The position numbers were made by a program, and so were the translations under genes. Below are positions 17,571 to 26,294 of a stretch of DNA of 38,982 bases, in pieces. Below the pieces are notes generated by a model. That model was not told the DNA's origin and did no database searches. It saw only the letters and a list, made by a program, of their open reading frames with translations. Position 1 is the first letter of the stretch, and the number at the start of each line of letters is the position of its first letter. This DNA comes from Kiritimatiellia bacterium (GTDB taxonomy: Bacteria > Verrucomicrobiota > Kiritimatiellia > UBA8416 > JADHWI01). The stretch covers positions 1 through 38,982 of the forward strand of contig JASLPY010000052.1 in NCBI GenBank assembly GCA_030744755.1, read 5' to 3'.

Positions 17571-18839
17571 ATGAACAATATCATCGCTATCCTGAAAGAA
17601 CGTTGTCTGTTCGACAACGTCACGAGCCCCGATCTTGAAGAAGCCGTGTCATCGCCAATGACGGTTTACGCGGGGTTCGATCCCAGCTCAGAGAGTCTAC
17701 AGGCGGGTAACTTCGTCACGATCATGGCCTTGGCTCATTTTCAGAGATGCGGACACAAGGTGATTGCCGTTGTGGGAGGCGCCACTGGTCTCATAGGTGA
17801 CCCCTCGGGCAAGGCGAGCGAACGCAAGCTTCTGAGCCAGGAAGCTGTCGAGAAGAACCAGGAGGGAATCCACGAGAACCTCTCGCGCTTTCTTGATTTT
17901 GAGCATCCCACGGCTCCGGCGGCTATTCTCAACAACTACGACTGGCTGGGAAAATTCAGCTTCGTAGATTTCCTTCGCGATGTCGGAAAGAATTTCCGCA
18001 TGGGCACGATGCTCGGCAAGGATAGTGTGAGGACAAGGCTGCAGAGCGAAGAGGGCATGAGCTTTACGGAGTTCAGCTACCAGCTCCTGCAGGCGTTTGA
18101 TTTCCTCCAGTTGCATGATTCGCACGGTTGCATTCTTCAAATTGGCGGGTCGGACCAGTGGGGTAATATAACTGCCGGCATCGACCTTTTACGCCGTCTG
18201 CGCGGCGTAGAGGCGTTTGGTGTTACCATTCCGCTGGTTTGTGACAGCAGCGGGCAGAAGTTCGGGAAGAGCGAAGGAAACGCGATTTATCTGGATTCGC
18301 GAAAGACGTCTTACTATGACTTCTACCAGTTCTTCTTCAGGACGGATGATGCGGATGTTATTCGTTTTCTCAAGATCTTCACGTTTGTGCCTCTCGAAGA
18401 GATTGCCGGGCTGGAGCGGGAGCTCAGGGAAGAGCCTGAGCGGAGATCGGCGCAGAGGCGGCTGGCCGAAGAAGTGACCAGGGCCGTGCACGGGGACGAT
18501 GGTCTGGGCGTGGCCCAGCGTTGTACCGGGGCAATGTTTGGACAGGCCATGGAGGGACTTCATGCCGAGGAGTTGCTCTCGGTCTTCGCCGACGTGCCTT
18601 CCCGGGAGCTTTCCTTGGACGCGGTGGTTGGCAACCTGGTTGTCAACGTAGCCGCGGAATCCGGCCTTTGCGGGAGCCGGGGTGAGGCGAGGCGTCTCGC
18701 TCAGAGCGGGGGGCTGTATCTGAATAACTGCCGCGTGGGCGGTGTAGACGAAGTGGTGAGCGAACCCCAGGTTATTGACGGGAAGCTGCTCGTCCTGCGT
18801 TCTGGTAAGAAGCGATATCATATCGTGCGTGTTGGGTAG
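17571..18839 (+). CDS. tyrS: Tyrosyl-tRNA synthetase
   Basis: A 422-residue class I synthetase that charges tRNA-Tyr. The Rossmann core has YAGFDPSSESLQAGNFVTIM near residues 33-52, VVGGATGLIGDPSGKASER, SYQLLQAFDFLQL and GGSDQWGNITAGIDL. The KMSKS-type loop is KFGKS at 230-234. The C-terminal S4-like RNA-binding domain is present (SRGEARRLAQSGGLYLNN). The HIGH box is QAGN at 44-47, so its first histidine is replaced by Gln and its second by Asn; the Asn form is common, the Gln less so. AAGGA precedes ATG 17571. Its stop TAG is followed 11 bases later by the preferred uvrA start. Confidence 0.95.
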   Translation: MNNIIAILKERCLFDNVTSPDLEEAVSSPMTVYAGFDPSSESLQAGNFVTIMALAHFQRCGHKVIAVVGGATGLIGDPSGKASERKLLSQEAVEKNQEGIHENLSRFLDFEHPTAPAAILNNYDWLGKFSFVDFLRDVGKNFRMGTMLGKDSVRTRLQSEEGMSFTEFSYQLLQAFDFLQLHDSHGCILQIGGSDQWGNITAGIDLLRRLRGVEAFGVTIPLVCDSSGQKFGKSEGNAIYLDSRKTSYYDFYQFFFRTDDADVIRFLKIFTFVPLEEIAGLERELREEPERRSAQRRLAEEVTRAVHGDDGLGVAQRCTGAMFGQAMEGLHAEELLSVFADVPSRELSLDAVVGNLVVNVAAESGLCGSRGEARRLAQSGGLYLNNCRVGGVDEVVSEPQVIDGKLLVLRSGKKRYHIVRVG

Positions 18840-18850
18840 TGTTCCGCGTG

Positions 18851-21688
18851 ATGAGTAACGGCTACATTCGTATAGAAGGCGCCAGGGAGCATAATCTCAA
18901 GAACGTGGACGTGGATATCCCGCGGAATCGCCTTACGGTCGTAACGGGGCTCAGTGGGTCGGGTAAATCCTCCTTGGCGTTCGACACTCTCTACGCCGAA
19001 GGCCAGCGGCGCTATGTGGAGAGTCTCTCGGCGTATGCCCGCCAGTTCCTGAACCAGCTTCAGAAACCGGACGTGGACCATATTGAAGGTCTTTCTCCGG
19101 CCATCGCGATCGAGCAGCGCACTGCCGGCTCGAATCCAAGGTCAATTGTCGCTACGACAACTGAGATCCACGACTATCTCCGTCTACTGTACTCGAGCAT
19201 CGGTGTTCCCCATTGCCCCGAATGCAAAAAGGAAGTGTCCCGTCAAAGCGCCGAACAGATAGTGGACCAGCTTCTGAGCTTGCCCAACCGAACGCGCCTG
19301 GCCCTCCTGGCTCCGCTTGTACGCGGGCGCAAAGGCGAACATGAGCAGGTCTTTGATGCAATACGGAAGATGGGTTTTGTCAGGGTCCGCGTTGACGGGG
19401 AAATCCATGATGTTGACGCGGCACCATCGCTGGATCGCAAGAAGGCACATATCATAGATGCTGTCGTGGACCGGTTGATCATCACCAGCCGAATTCGAAC
19501 CAGGCTCACCGATTCGGTAGAAATGGCATTGAAGCACGGTAAGGGCCTGATGATTGCTCTGCGCATGAAGGAAGATGAGACCTGGGAGGAGATCTTCTTC
19601 TCTGAGAAGAACGCATGTCCCGACTGCAGTCTCAGCTTTGAGGAGCTTTCAGCCCGGCATTTCTCCTTTAACAGTCACTACGGTGCCTGCCCGAAGTGTG
19701 CGGGTCTCGGTACATTGCTGACCTTGGATGAGAAGCTAATCATCCCCGATTCCTCACTGACCCTCGAGGAAGGAGCCGTACAGGCCTGGCGTCGGGGGGG
19801 ACGGCGTCTGATTATATACTACAAACAGGTTTTGCGTGCGGTGGCCAAGCATTACCGTTTCGGCCTGGACCGTCCCTACAAGAAACTGACTCCGCGCATA
19901 AGGAATATATTGCTGCACGGGTCCGGGGAGGAGCTGGTAGAATTCGGTTACTGGCGTGGCGGAGGCCGCAGGCGCTACAAGAAGCCGTTCGAGGGCATCA
20001 TTCCCAACCTGATGCGCAGATACGACACGACAGACAGCGACTTCACGAAGCAGCGTCTGCGCAAGTACATGAGCCGGCAGCAATGCCCCGACTGCATGGG
20101 GGCCAGGCTCAAGCGGGAAGTCATCGCCTGCACGGTAGGCGGTAGTTCAATCGTTGATGTGACGGGCATGTCGATTCTTCGGGCGCAGGAATTCTTCGAG
20201 TCGCTCGAATTGACACCTACAGAGCAGGGAATCGCAGGCGAAATCCTTAAGGAGATAAATAGGCGACTTCGCTTCATGGTCGAAGTTGGACTGGAATATC
20301 TCACGCTTGACCGGGAGAGTGGAACGCTGTCGGGCGGTGAAGCCCAGAGGATTCGCCTGGCAACGCAGATTGGCTCTGGCCTGGTTGGTGTCATGTACGT
20401 ACTCGATGAACCGTCTATAGGGCTTCACCAGCGTGACAATCATCGGCTGATTACTATGCTCAAGGAACTCCGCGACCGTGGTAATACCGTCATCGTTGTG
20501 GAACACGACGAGCCGACGATACGGGCGGCTGACCATGTTATTGATCTCGGCCCCGGCGCCGGGCGGCATGGTGGCGAGGTCGTATGCTCGGGCGACGTGG
20601 AGACCCTCCTCAAACACGAGGCTTCTCTCACTGCTCGCTATATGAATGGACAATGCCAGATTCATGTTCCGCGCAGGCGCAAAAAGGCAGGGAAAGAGGC
20701 CCTTAAGATCTACGGCGCCGAAGAAAACAATCTTAAGAAGATCAATGTAAGCATTCCGCTGGGGCTTCTTGTGTGCGTAACAGGTGTTTCCGGCAGCGGG
20801 AAAAGCACATTGGTGGACGACATACTCAGGCGTGCCCTGTTCCGGTTCTTTCATGGCTCGCCCGAGAGCCCCGGGGCACACGTCCGGATAACGGGCATGG
20901 ACAAGCTCGACAAGGTTATCGTCATAGATCAGTCGCCGATCGGCAGAACTCCCCGAAGCAATCCCGCCACGTATACCGGGGCTTTTACATTTATCCGGAA
21001 GCTCTTTTCGGAGACTGCGGCTTCCAAGGTGAGAGGCTTTGGCCCCGGGCGTTACAGCTTCAACGTCAAGGGCGGGCGTTGCGAGACCTGCAAGGGAGAT
21101 GGAACACTCCGGCTGGAAATGCACTTCTTGCCGGATGTTTACGTGACCTGCGAGCAATGCGGTGGCCTACGGTACAATTCCGAGACTCTCGAAGTCCATT
21201 ACGGCGGCAAAACTATAGCCGAAGTACTTGCGATGACGATTAACGAGGCGATGGAATTCTTTGAGAATATTCCGACCATCAACCGAAAGCTGCGAACTCT
21301 TTACCAGGTGGGACTAGGATACTTGCAGTTGGGACAATCCGCGACTACACTCTCGGGTGGCGAAGCGCAGCGGGTGAAGCTGGCTGCTGAGCTCAGCAAG
21401 AAGGCAACCGGAAGTACGCTGTACCTCCTGGATGAACCGACAACCGGCCTTCATTTTGCCGATGTCCAGAAGCTACTGGAAGTACTTCACCGGCTGAGGG
21501 ATGCCGGCAATACGGTTGTTGTAATAGAACATAATCTCGATGTTGTGAAGACCGCGGACTATATAATAGATCTTGGTCCGGAAGGTGGTGACGCGGGCGG
21601 TGAAGTTGTAGCCGTCGGATCTCCGGAAGATATAGTGCACTGCAGGTCTTCATACACGGGGAAGTTTTTGAAAAAGGTGCTTTCATGA
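18851..21688 (+). CDS. uvrA: Excinuclease ABC subunit A
   Basis: A 945-residue damage-recognition ATPase of nucleotide excision repair. Two ABC modules: Walker [10 protein letters not shown] at 33-41 and GVSGSGKST at 645-653; signatures [12 protein letters not shown] and [12 protein letters not shown]; Walker B segments [13 protein letters not shown] and [13 protein letters not shown]. The zinc modules are visible as [20 protein letters not shown] with CPKCAGLG, and as CETCKGDG with [27 protein letters not shown] and [12 protein letters not shown] are family landmarks. ATG 18851 is preferred over GTG 18839 since [19 protein letters not shown] is the usual N-terminus. Its last bases overlap the TPR gene start (ATGA at 21685), which is unusual company for a repair gene. 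Confidence 0.97.
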   Translation: MSNGYIRIEGAREHNLKNVDVDIPRNRLTVVTGLSGSGKSSLAFDTLYAEGQRRYVESLSAYARQFLNQLQKPDVDHIEGLSPAIAIEQRTAGSNPRSIVATTTEIHDYLRLLYSSIGVPHCPECKKEVSRQSAEQIVDQLLSLPNRTRLALLAPLVRGRKGEHEQVFDAIRKMGFVRVRVDGEIHDVDAAPSLDRKKAHIIDAVVDRLIITSRIRTRLTDSVEMALKHGKGLMIALRMKEDETWEEIFFSEKNACPDCSLSFEELSARHFSFNSHYGACPKCAGLGTLLTLDEKLIIPDSSLTLEEGAVQAWRRGGRRLIIYYKQVLRAVAKHYRFGLDRPYKKLTPRIRNILLHGSGEELVEFGYWRGGGRRRYKKPFEGIIPNLMRRYDTTDSDFTKQRLRKYMSRQQCPDCMGARLKREVIACTVGGSSIVDVTGMSILRAQEFFESLELTPTEQGIAGEILKEINRRLRFMVEVGLEYLTLDRESGTLSGGEAQRIRLATQIGSGLVGVMYVLDEPSIGLHQRDNHRLITMLKELRDRGNTVIVVEHDEPTIRAADHVIDLGPGAGRHGGEVVCSGDVETLLKHEASLTARYMNGQCQIHVPRRRKKAGKEALKIYGAEENNLKKINVSIPLGLLVCVTGVSGSGKSTLVDDILRRALFRFFHGSPESPGAHVRITGMDKLDKVIVIDQSPIGRTPRSNPATYTGAFTFIRKLFSETAASKVRGFGPGRYSFNVKGGRCETCKGDGTLRLEMHFLPDVYVTCEQCGGLRYNSETLEVHYGGKTIAEVLAMTINEAMEFFENIPTINRKLRTLYQVGLGYLQLGQSATTLSGGEAQRVKLAAELSKKATGSTLYLLDEPTTGLHFADVQKLLEVLHRLRDAGNTVVVIEHNLDVVKTADYIIDLGPEGGDAGGEVVAVGSPEDIVHCRSSYTGKFLKKVLS

Positions 21689-24228
21689 ATCTGTTCGGCC
21701 ACAGCCGCTTCGGAGCTGCAGTTGTGCTGACATCCCTGGCGCTGTCTCTTTCGGGTGCCCCGGTGTCTGTTGCCCAGATTGGCAATGCCGACGAGCGAGC
21801 GGAAATCGTACGTGGAAGAGCTGCCCTTTCGGATGGTCTTTTCGGGGTAGCCGAGGATCAGTTCAGATCGCTCCTGGCCGCCGGCACGGGTGACGGCGCA
21901 GGTGACGAAGAAGTGACGATCCTTCTGATTCGTGCCCTCCATGCCCAGAAGAAACACGAAGAGATCCTGAAACTGCTGGGTTCCCGCAAGACGGTTTCGA
22001 GTTCCGGTGGCTTTAGCTTCTGGAGAGCAATGTCGGAGTACAACCTGGGCCAAAACGAAAAGGCGCTGACGCTGCTGACCGATTTCGAAACGTCCTTCAA
22101 GAATGACGAATATGCTTCGCGGGTGGAGCGGCTGAGATCTGCCTGTTACCTTGCGCTCGACCGGGTCGAGGATGCGATTGCGTCTTTTGAGAGGTTCGAC
22201 CGGCAATTTGCCAAATCACAGGAATCATCCGCGAATCTGTTGAGCTGGGGGCGTACATTAGTTCTCCAGGGCCAATCTGCGGAGGCTGAAAGCGTTCTGA
22301 AGAGACTGGCTGCCTTTCCTGTTAATGGGAACGATACGGTATTGCAGGGCTACCTGTGGTTGGGACGCGCCCGTATCAACGTCGGCAAGCTTGCGGAAGC
22401 TGGTAAAACACTTGATGCCCTTTGCGGTTCTGCCACCGTCACGGGCGACCTTAAAGCTGAGGCCTGGTTAGACAGGGCCGAGGTCTATGTCGCGATGACA
22501 AATACGCAGCAGGCGGTTACGGCAATTACCAGCGCGGTAGCCGCGGCGGTGAGTCCGGTGCTAAAGGGAAGGGGATCGACTAGCCTGGGGTGGCTCTACC
22601 TTGATTCCGGCAATCTTGATGCAGGGGTGCCGATCCTGAAGGAGTTCATCAGTGCGTTTCCCGACGATCCATTGTCCGCCGAATCCCAGTTGAAGCTTTC
22701 GGCCTCTTTTCTTCAGACCAATCGTTACGAAGATGCCGTGAACGAGTTTCAGCACTACCTTGAAACCTTTACCGACGAACAGGGACAGGCCCAGGCTTAT
22801 GAAGGCAAAGGGTGGGGGCTTATGGGGCTTGGCCGGCATGCCGAGGCGGCTACGGCGTTCATTAAGGGCTATGGCTTGCATAACGATGCCGTCAAGAAGG
22901 GTCAATGCCTGCTGAAGGCAGGCGATGCCTATTTCAGTAATGCGCAATACCGGCTTTCGCGAGAAACTTACAGGCGCGTACTTGACGAGTTTCCTTCCGG
23001 AAAGCTAACGGCTAACGCGTTGCTGCAGCTTGGAGCGAGCATGGTGAGGTCTGGTGATCACGAGGAAGCAGAGAAGGTCTTTCGGCAGGCCGTTAAGGAT
23101 TACCCAGGGGGGGCGCTGGCTGAGGAGGCGCTGTACAAGGTTGCTCTGCTGAAGGAATCGCTCAAGGACTGGCGCGAGGCGGTCGAAACATACTCTGAAC
23201 TGATCGGCACGCACACGAACGGGGTGTTTGTGGCAAAAGCTATCCACGGGAGGGGCCTTGTTCGATACCGCCTGTTCCGCTTCAAGGAGGCGGCGGAAGA
23301 CTTCGAGCGCGTGGTAAAGCTCTATTCGGGGACCAAGTCGGCGGAGCAGGCGTTCTACATGCGCGGGCTGTGCTACTACGGCCTGATGCGTGACGAGGAA
23401 GCCGTTGGGATATGCAGGGAATTCATCGTGAAGTACCCGGAGTCGCCCTGGATTGCCGAAGTTCTCTTCTGGATGGCAAAGTACTCGTACAACCGCGGCG
23501 ATTATGAACGTTCTGAGAAGGAGTTCCTCCTCGCTGTCGAGAAGAAGCCGGAGGGTGCTCTTGGAGATGACGGTCTGCTGTGGGCGGGTATTTCCGCGGC
23601 CAAGAGGAAAGAGTATCTTCGTGCAAACGAACACTTCAACAGGCTTGTTAAGGAATACGAGAAGAGTGACAAGATTGCCGAGGCACGTTTCAGCCAGGCG
23701 GACGCTCTATGCGAGCTGGCGCATTTCTCGGCAGCGATTCTCATATTCGATGAAATCATCACGAAGTATCCCGAAAGCGATTTCGTGGCGGCTGCATGGG
23801 GGCGTAAGGGGGACTGTCAGTTTACCCTGGGAGCTGATGATGCAAAACGATACGAGGAGAGCATCGCTTCATTCAGGGTGGTAGCCAACAGTTCGGGAAC
23901 GCGCTTGGACCTGGTAATGCAGGCCGAGTACAAGATAGGCAGATGTCTCGAGAAACAGGGGCAGGCCAAAGGTGCTCTCGATCAGTACTACCTGAAAGTG
24001 ATCATCAGGTATTTTGAAGATCGAGAAAAAGGCATTTGGCACAATGAGAATTCGAAAGTATGGTTTACACGAGCTGCATTCAACGCGGCTGATATTATGG
24101 AAGAACGGAAAGACTGGCGTGGTGTAGTAAGCATCCTCGAGCGAGTTGTGAAGTCGGGTGTTCCGTCCGCTGACGAGGCGAGGGAACGCATAGAGAAAAT
24201 CAAGTCAGAACAATGGTGGCTGTTCTAG
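21685..24228 (+). CDS. Large exported TPR-repeat protein
   Basis: An 847-residue protein with a Sec signal (hydrophobic stretch about residues 9-27, likely cleavage after the VSVAQ region), followed by an almost continuous series of tetratricopeptide-type helix pairs. Well-formed units include EDAVNEFQHYLETF, EEAEKVFRQAVKDYPGG, KEAAEDFERVVKLYSG and DYERSEKEFLLAVEKKPEG; fifteen or more are estimated. The type resembles BamD/YbgF-like periplasmic scaffolds. The gene is translationally coupled to uvrA (ATGA) and followed by ExbB-, ExbD- and TonB-like genes. The best reading is a periplasmic scaffold of that energised system, not a DNA repair protein. No enzymatic domain was seen. The exact partner and cargo are unknown. 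Confidence 0.85.
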   Translation: MNLFGHSRFGAAVVLTSLALSLSGAPVSVAQIGNADERAEIVRGRAALSDGLFGVAEDQFRSLLAAGTGDGAGDEEVTILLIRALHAQKKHEEILKLLGSRKTVSSSGGFSFWRAMSEYNLGQNEKALTLLTDFETSFKNDEYASRVERLRSACYLALDRVEDAIASFERFDRQFAKSQESSANLLSWGRTLVLQGQSAEAESVLKRLAAFPVNGNDTVLQGYLWLGRARINVGKLAEAGKTLDALCGSATVTGDLKAEAWLDRAEVYVAMTNTQQAVTAITSAVAAAVSPVLKGRGSTSLGWLYLDSGNLDAGVPILKEFISAFPDDPLSAESQLKLSASFLQTNRYEDAVNEFQHYLETFTDEQGQAQAYEGKGWGLMGLGRHAEAATAFIKGYGLHNDAVKKGQCLLKAGDAYFSNAQYRLSRETYRRVLDEFPSGKLTANALLQLGASMVRSGDHEEAEKVFRQAVKDYPGGALAEEALYKVALLKESLKDWREAVETYSELIGTHTNGVFVAKAIHGRGLVRYRLFRFKEAAEDFERVVKLYSGTKSAEQAFYMRGLCYYGLMRDEEAVGICREFIVKYPESPWIAEVLFWMAKYSYNRGDYERSEKEFLLAVEKKPEGALGDDGLLWAGISAAKRKEYLRANEHFNRLVKEYEKSDKIAEARFSQADALCELAHFSAAILIFDEIITKYPESDFVAAAWGRKGDCQFTLGADDAKRYEESIASFRVVANSSGTRLDLVMQAEYKIGRCLEKQGQAKGALDQYYLKVIIRYFEDREKGIWHNENSKVWFTRAAFNAADIMEERKDWRGVVSILERVVKSGVPSADEARERIEKIKSEQWWLF

Positions 24229-24291
24229 GCTCTTCTGGGTTGCGGTTTGGTTGGAAAGCAGGCATTGCCTGCATTTGGAGGGAGGCTTTTG

Positions 24292-24906
24292 ATGGGCGAG
24301 CTTTGGATGATGGGTGGCCCTGTCCTCTGGGTGATTCTTTGTTTTGGTATCGTCGGGTTCGCTGTGTTCGTTGAGCGTTCGCTGCACCTGCATCGGGCAA
24401 GAATCAGGGGCGAGGATTTTCTTAACGGCATACAGAACATTCTTCGACGCAACAACGTTGATGAGGCTATGACGATATGCGAAGAAACACCTGGACCGGT
24501 GGCTCATATTGTCAGGACTGCGATCATTCATCGGCAAGACGACAAGGATTCTCTCGTCAAGGCAGTGGATGACTCCGCTCTTGGTGAGATTTCCCGTATG
24601 GAACGAAGGCTCGTGGTTGTGTCGATCGTGGCCCAGGTCACGCCGTTGCTGGGACTGCTTGGCACCGTGCTTGGTCTGGTCGAGTTTCTCCTAGTGATGC
24701 AGCAGCAATTGCCGCTTGTTCAATCTGCCGACGTCATGGGGGCTATGATGAGGTCGCTCGTGTCAACAGGTGCCGGCCTGTCTGTTGCGATTCCCGCATA
24801 CGTGGCTTTCAACCTGCTTGTCATCAAGATCGACAGAATCGTCCTGGATATGGACAAGGCGGGATCTGAAATTGTCGCATTCTTAAGCGTTTTGCGGAAT
24901 GAATAG
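24292..24906 (+). CDS. exbB: MotA/TolQ/ExbB family proton-channel protein
   Basis: A 204-residue inner-membrane protein of the ExbB/TolQ family, which with ExbD forms a proton-driven motor acting on TonB- or TolA-like proteins. Three hydrophobic segments are seen: about residues 8-30 (VLWVILCFGIVGFAVFVERS), 110-140 (VAQVTPLLGLLGTVLGLVEF) and 160-185 (VSTGAGLSVAIPAYVAFNLL). The family block APLLGLLGTVxG and the STGAGLxVAIPA block are clear. The ATG at 24292 is supported by GGAGGGAGG seven bases upstream; an open frame from 24247 is longer but lacks support. It lies 63 bases after the TPR gene and 50 before exbD. Whether it is ExbB or TolQ cannot be settled, so the symbol is a family name. Confidence 0.88.
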   Translation: MGELWMMGGPVLWVILCFGIVGFAVFVERSLHLHRARIRGEDFLNGIQNILRRNNVDEAMTICEETPGPVAHIVRTAIIHRQDDKDSLVKAVDDSALGEISRMERRLVVVSIVAQVTPLLGLLGTVLGLVEFLLVMQQQLPLVQSADVMGAMMRSLVSTGAGLSVAIPAYVAFNLLVIKIDRIVLDMDKAGSEIVAFLSVLRNE

Positions 24907-24956
24907 TGTAAGTCCTGGTCAGCGGGCAATGCCGTTTGCACGAATGGAGAGCAACC

Positions 24957-25463
24957 ATGCTTAGCAGTATAACCAAGCTGAAGGAACGTTCCCAGAAACG
25001 TTCTGTCGTTGGGCTGCGGACCCGCTATTCTCCTAGAACGAGAATCAGCCAGGGACTGATCGGTGTCGGACCTTGGATAGATATCATTCTTCTCGTTATT
25101 ATGTTCGTTCTTTTCGAATCGAAGTTCGTGCTTCATCCGGGAGTTGTTGTTGAGATACCTGGAGGTTCGTTTCGCGGCGGGACGGAGGGCGGGGTGATTG
25201 CCGTTGTCCTGGCAATAGATGCTTCGGGTTCGGCTCCCGGGGGTGAGATGATTTTCTTCGATGACGAACGCTTTGTTGTGGGGCGCCAGGATGACATGGC
25301 CAAGCTGAAGGAGGCTTTTGCCAGGAGCGTGAGACGGCGCCCTGCTGAGCCACTTATTATACAGGCTGACAGAGATGTAGAGAGCGGAACCGTAATGGAG
25401 ATTATAGACGTTGCCACTGAAGTAGGCGTGAAAGGGGTCAATATTGCTACGGGGACTCCGTGA
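24957..25463 (+). CDS. exbD: ExbD/TolR family biopolymer transport protein
   Basis: A 168-residue ExbD/TolR-like protein with one N-terminal helix and a periplasmic domain. A basic N-terminus of about 38 residues precedes GPWIDIILLVIMFVLFESKFV, in which the conserved membrane Asp follows Trp-Ile. The C-terminal half has the family pattern: EIPGG, a strand set, then PLIIQADRDVESGTVMEIIDVATEVGVKGVNIAT. The loop GSAPGGEMIFFDDERF is slightly longer than usual. GGAG lies seven bases before ATG 24957. It partners the ExbB-like gene. The stop codon TGA overlaps a GTG that opens a short alternative frame just before the TonB-like gene. Confidence 0.87.
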   Translation: MLSSITKLKERSQKRSVVGLRTRYSPRTRISQGLIGVGPWIDIILLVIMFVLFESKFVLHPGVVVEIPGGSFRGGTEGGVIAVVLAIDASGSAPGGEMIFFDDERFVVGRQDDMAKLKEAFARSVRRRPAEPLIIQADRDVESGTVMEIIDVATEVGVKGVNIATGTP

Positions 25464-25532
25464 GTACGGGGCCGAAGCTCGCCCGTTCAGCCGCCTGGCA
25501 CCGCCGGGTTGCGGTTCCGGGCACTCGAACCA

Positions 25533-26228
25533 ATGAAAAGGAAACGAAACAAGTTCTCGCGTGGGATTGTTCCTGTCCCTTCGCTGCTGATAGCTCTTGG
25601 CTGGCTGGCCATATGGCTTGTCTGGCCGATGGGTGTTACCAGCCTGCGAGGTGTTGAATCGCCTTCCACGGTTTCTGTTCTGGATGCCTCCGAGCTGGAA
25701 GGAAGCCTGTACCGTCCGGATATCTTTCTGCCTTCTGCAAACGGTTTCAATGTGCATGGTGACCAATCCGGTACGGTGGACATGTTGTCGGAACGGAAAT
25801 ACCTGCCGCCGCGCCTGCTTACGAGGGACGAGGCCGTTCCCGTCGTGCCTGACAATACCAGCGCGTTGCGGCCCTCCATGGCCGACGAGGAACCATATGT
25901 GCCTGCTTTTCAGGACCAACCGCTCTTCGACAAGTTGTCCGCCGACGGACTACATCTTCTGACGGCCGTCAGGGGAAACCTTTCCGACTGTGGATTCAAG
26001 ATCCCGGATCTGGCCGCAGTGCTGGAAGGAAAGACGGATAGGCCGTGGATAGTCGAGATACATGTTGATCTCGGATCGGACGGCCGGGTGAATCACGCGT
26101 TCCTTATGACGGGAAGTCAGGACGCGGAACTGAATGCCAAACTGGTGAGAAGAATGCATTTTGCAGAGGCAATGGCCGTTGATCGGGAGTGCAGCGGCAG
26201 GGTTGTGATAAGCTGCGGCAGACGGTAG
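25533..26228 (+). CDS. TonB-like single-span protein of the ExbB/ExbD unit
   Basis: A 231-residue protein with a basic cytoplasmic start (MKRKRNKFSRG), one helix at about residues 13-33 (VPSLLIALGWLAIWLVWPMG), a long low-complexity periplasmic stretch, and a C-terminal domain of about 75 residues. WIVEIHVDLGSDGRVNHAFLM in that domain, followed by AELNAKLVRRMHFA, resembles the strand-helix pattern of TonB C-terminal domains. It lacks the Pro-Lys/Pro-Glu rich spacer of classical TonB. The identification rests on topology, the C-terminal pattern and its place after ExbB/ExbD; TolA-like is an alternative. ATG 25533 has no visible ribosome binding site. A TTG at 25509 is in frame, and a GTG at 25460 that overlaps the exbD stop lies in another frame, so the true N-terminus is uncertain. 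Confidence 0.6.
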   Translation: MKRKRNKFSRGIVPVPSLLIALGWLAIWLVWPMGVTSLRGVESPSTVSVLDASELEGSLYRPDIFLPSANGFNVHGDQSGTVDMLSERKYLPPRLLTRDEAVPVVPDNTSALRPSMADEEPYVPAFQDQPLFDKLSADGLHLLTAVRGNLSDCGFKIPDLAAVLEGKTDRPWIVEIHVDLGSDGRVNHAFLMTGSQDAELNAKLVRRMHFAEAMAVDRECSGRVVISCGRR

Positions 26229-26294
26229 GTTGATGACTTCTTCGCCGGCAGGCTTCCTGCAAGGCGTTGGAGTGCTTCAGGAGACGAGGGGTTT

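Noticed and set aside
20147..21157. 336-residue open frame on the - strand inside uvrA
   Set aside because: Antisense shadow of a highly conserved gene, with no family features.
24247..24291. Longer N-terminus for the ExbB-like protein
   Set aside because: The GGAGGGAGG site points to ATG 24292, and the extra residues lie upstream of it without a signal of their own.
24720..25919. 399-residue open frame on the - strand across exbB, exbD and the TonB-like gene
   Set aside because: It crosses three well-supported + strand genes and shows no recognisable motif or start signal.
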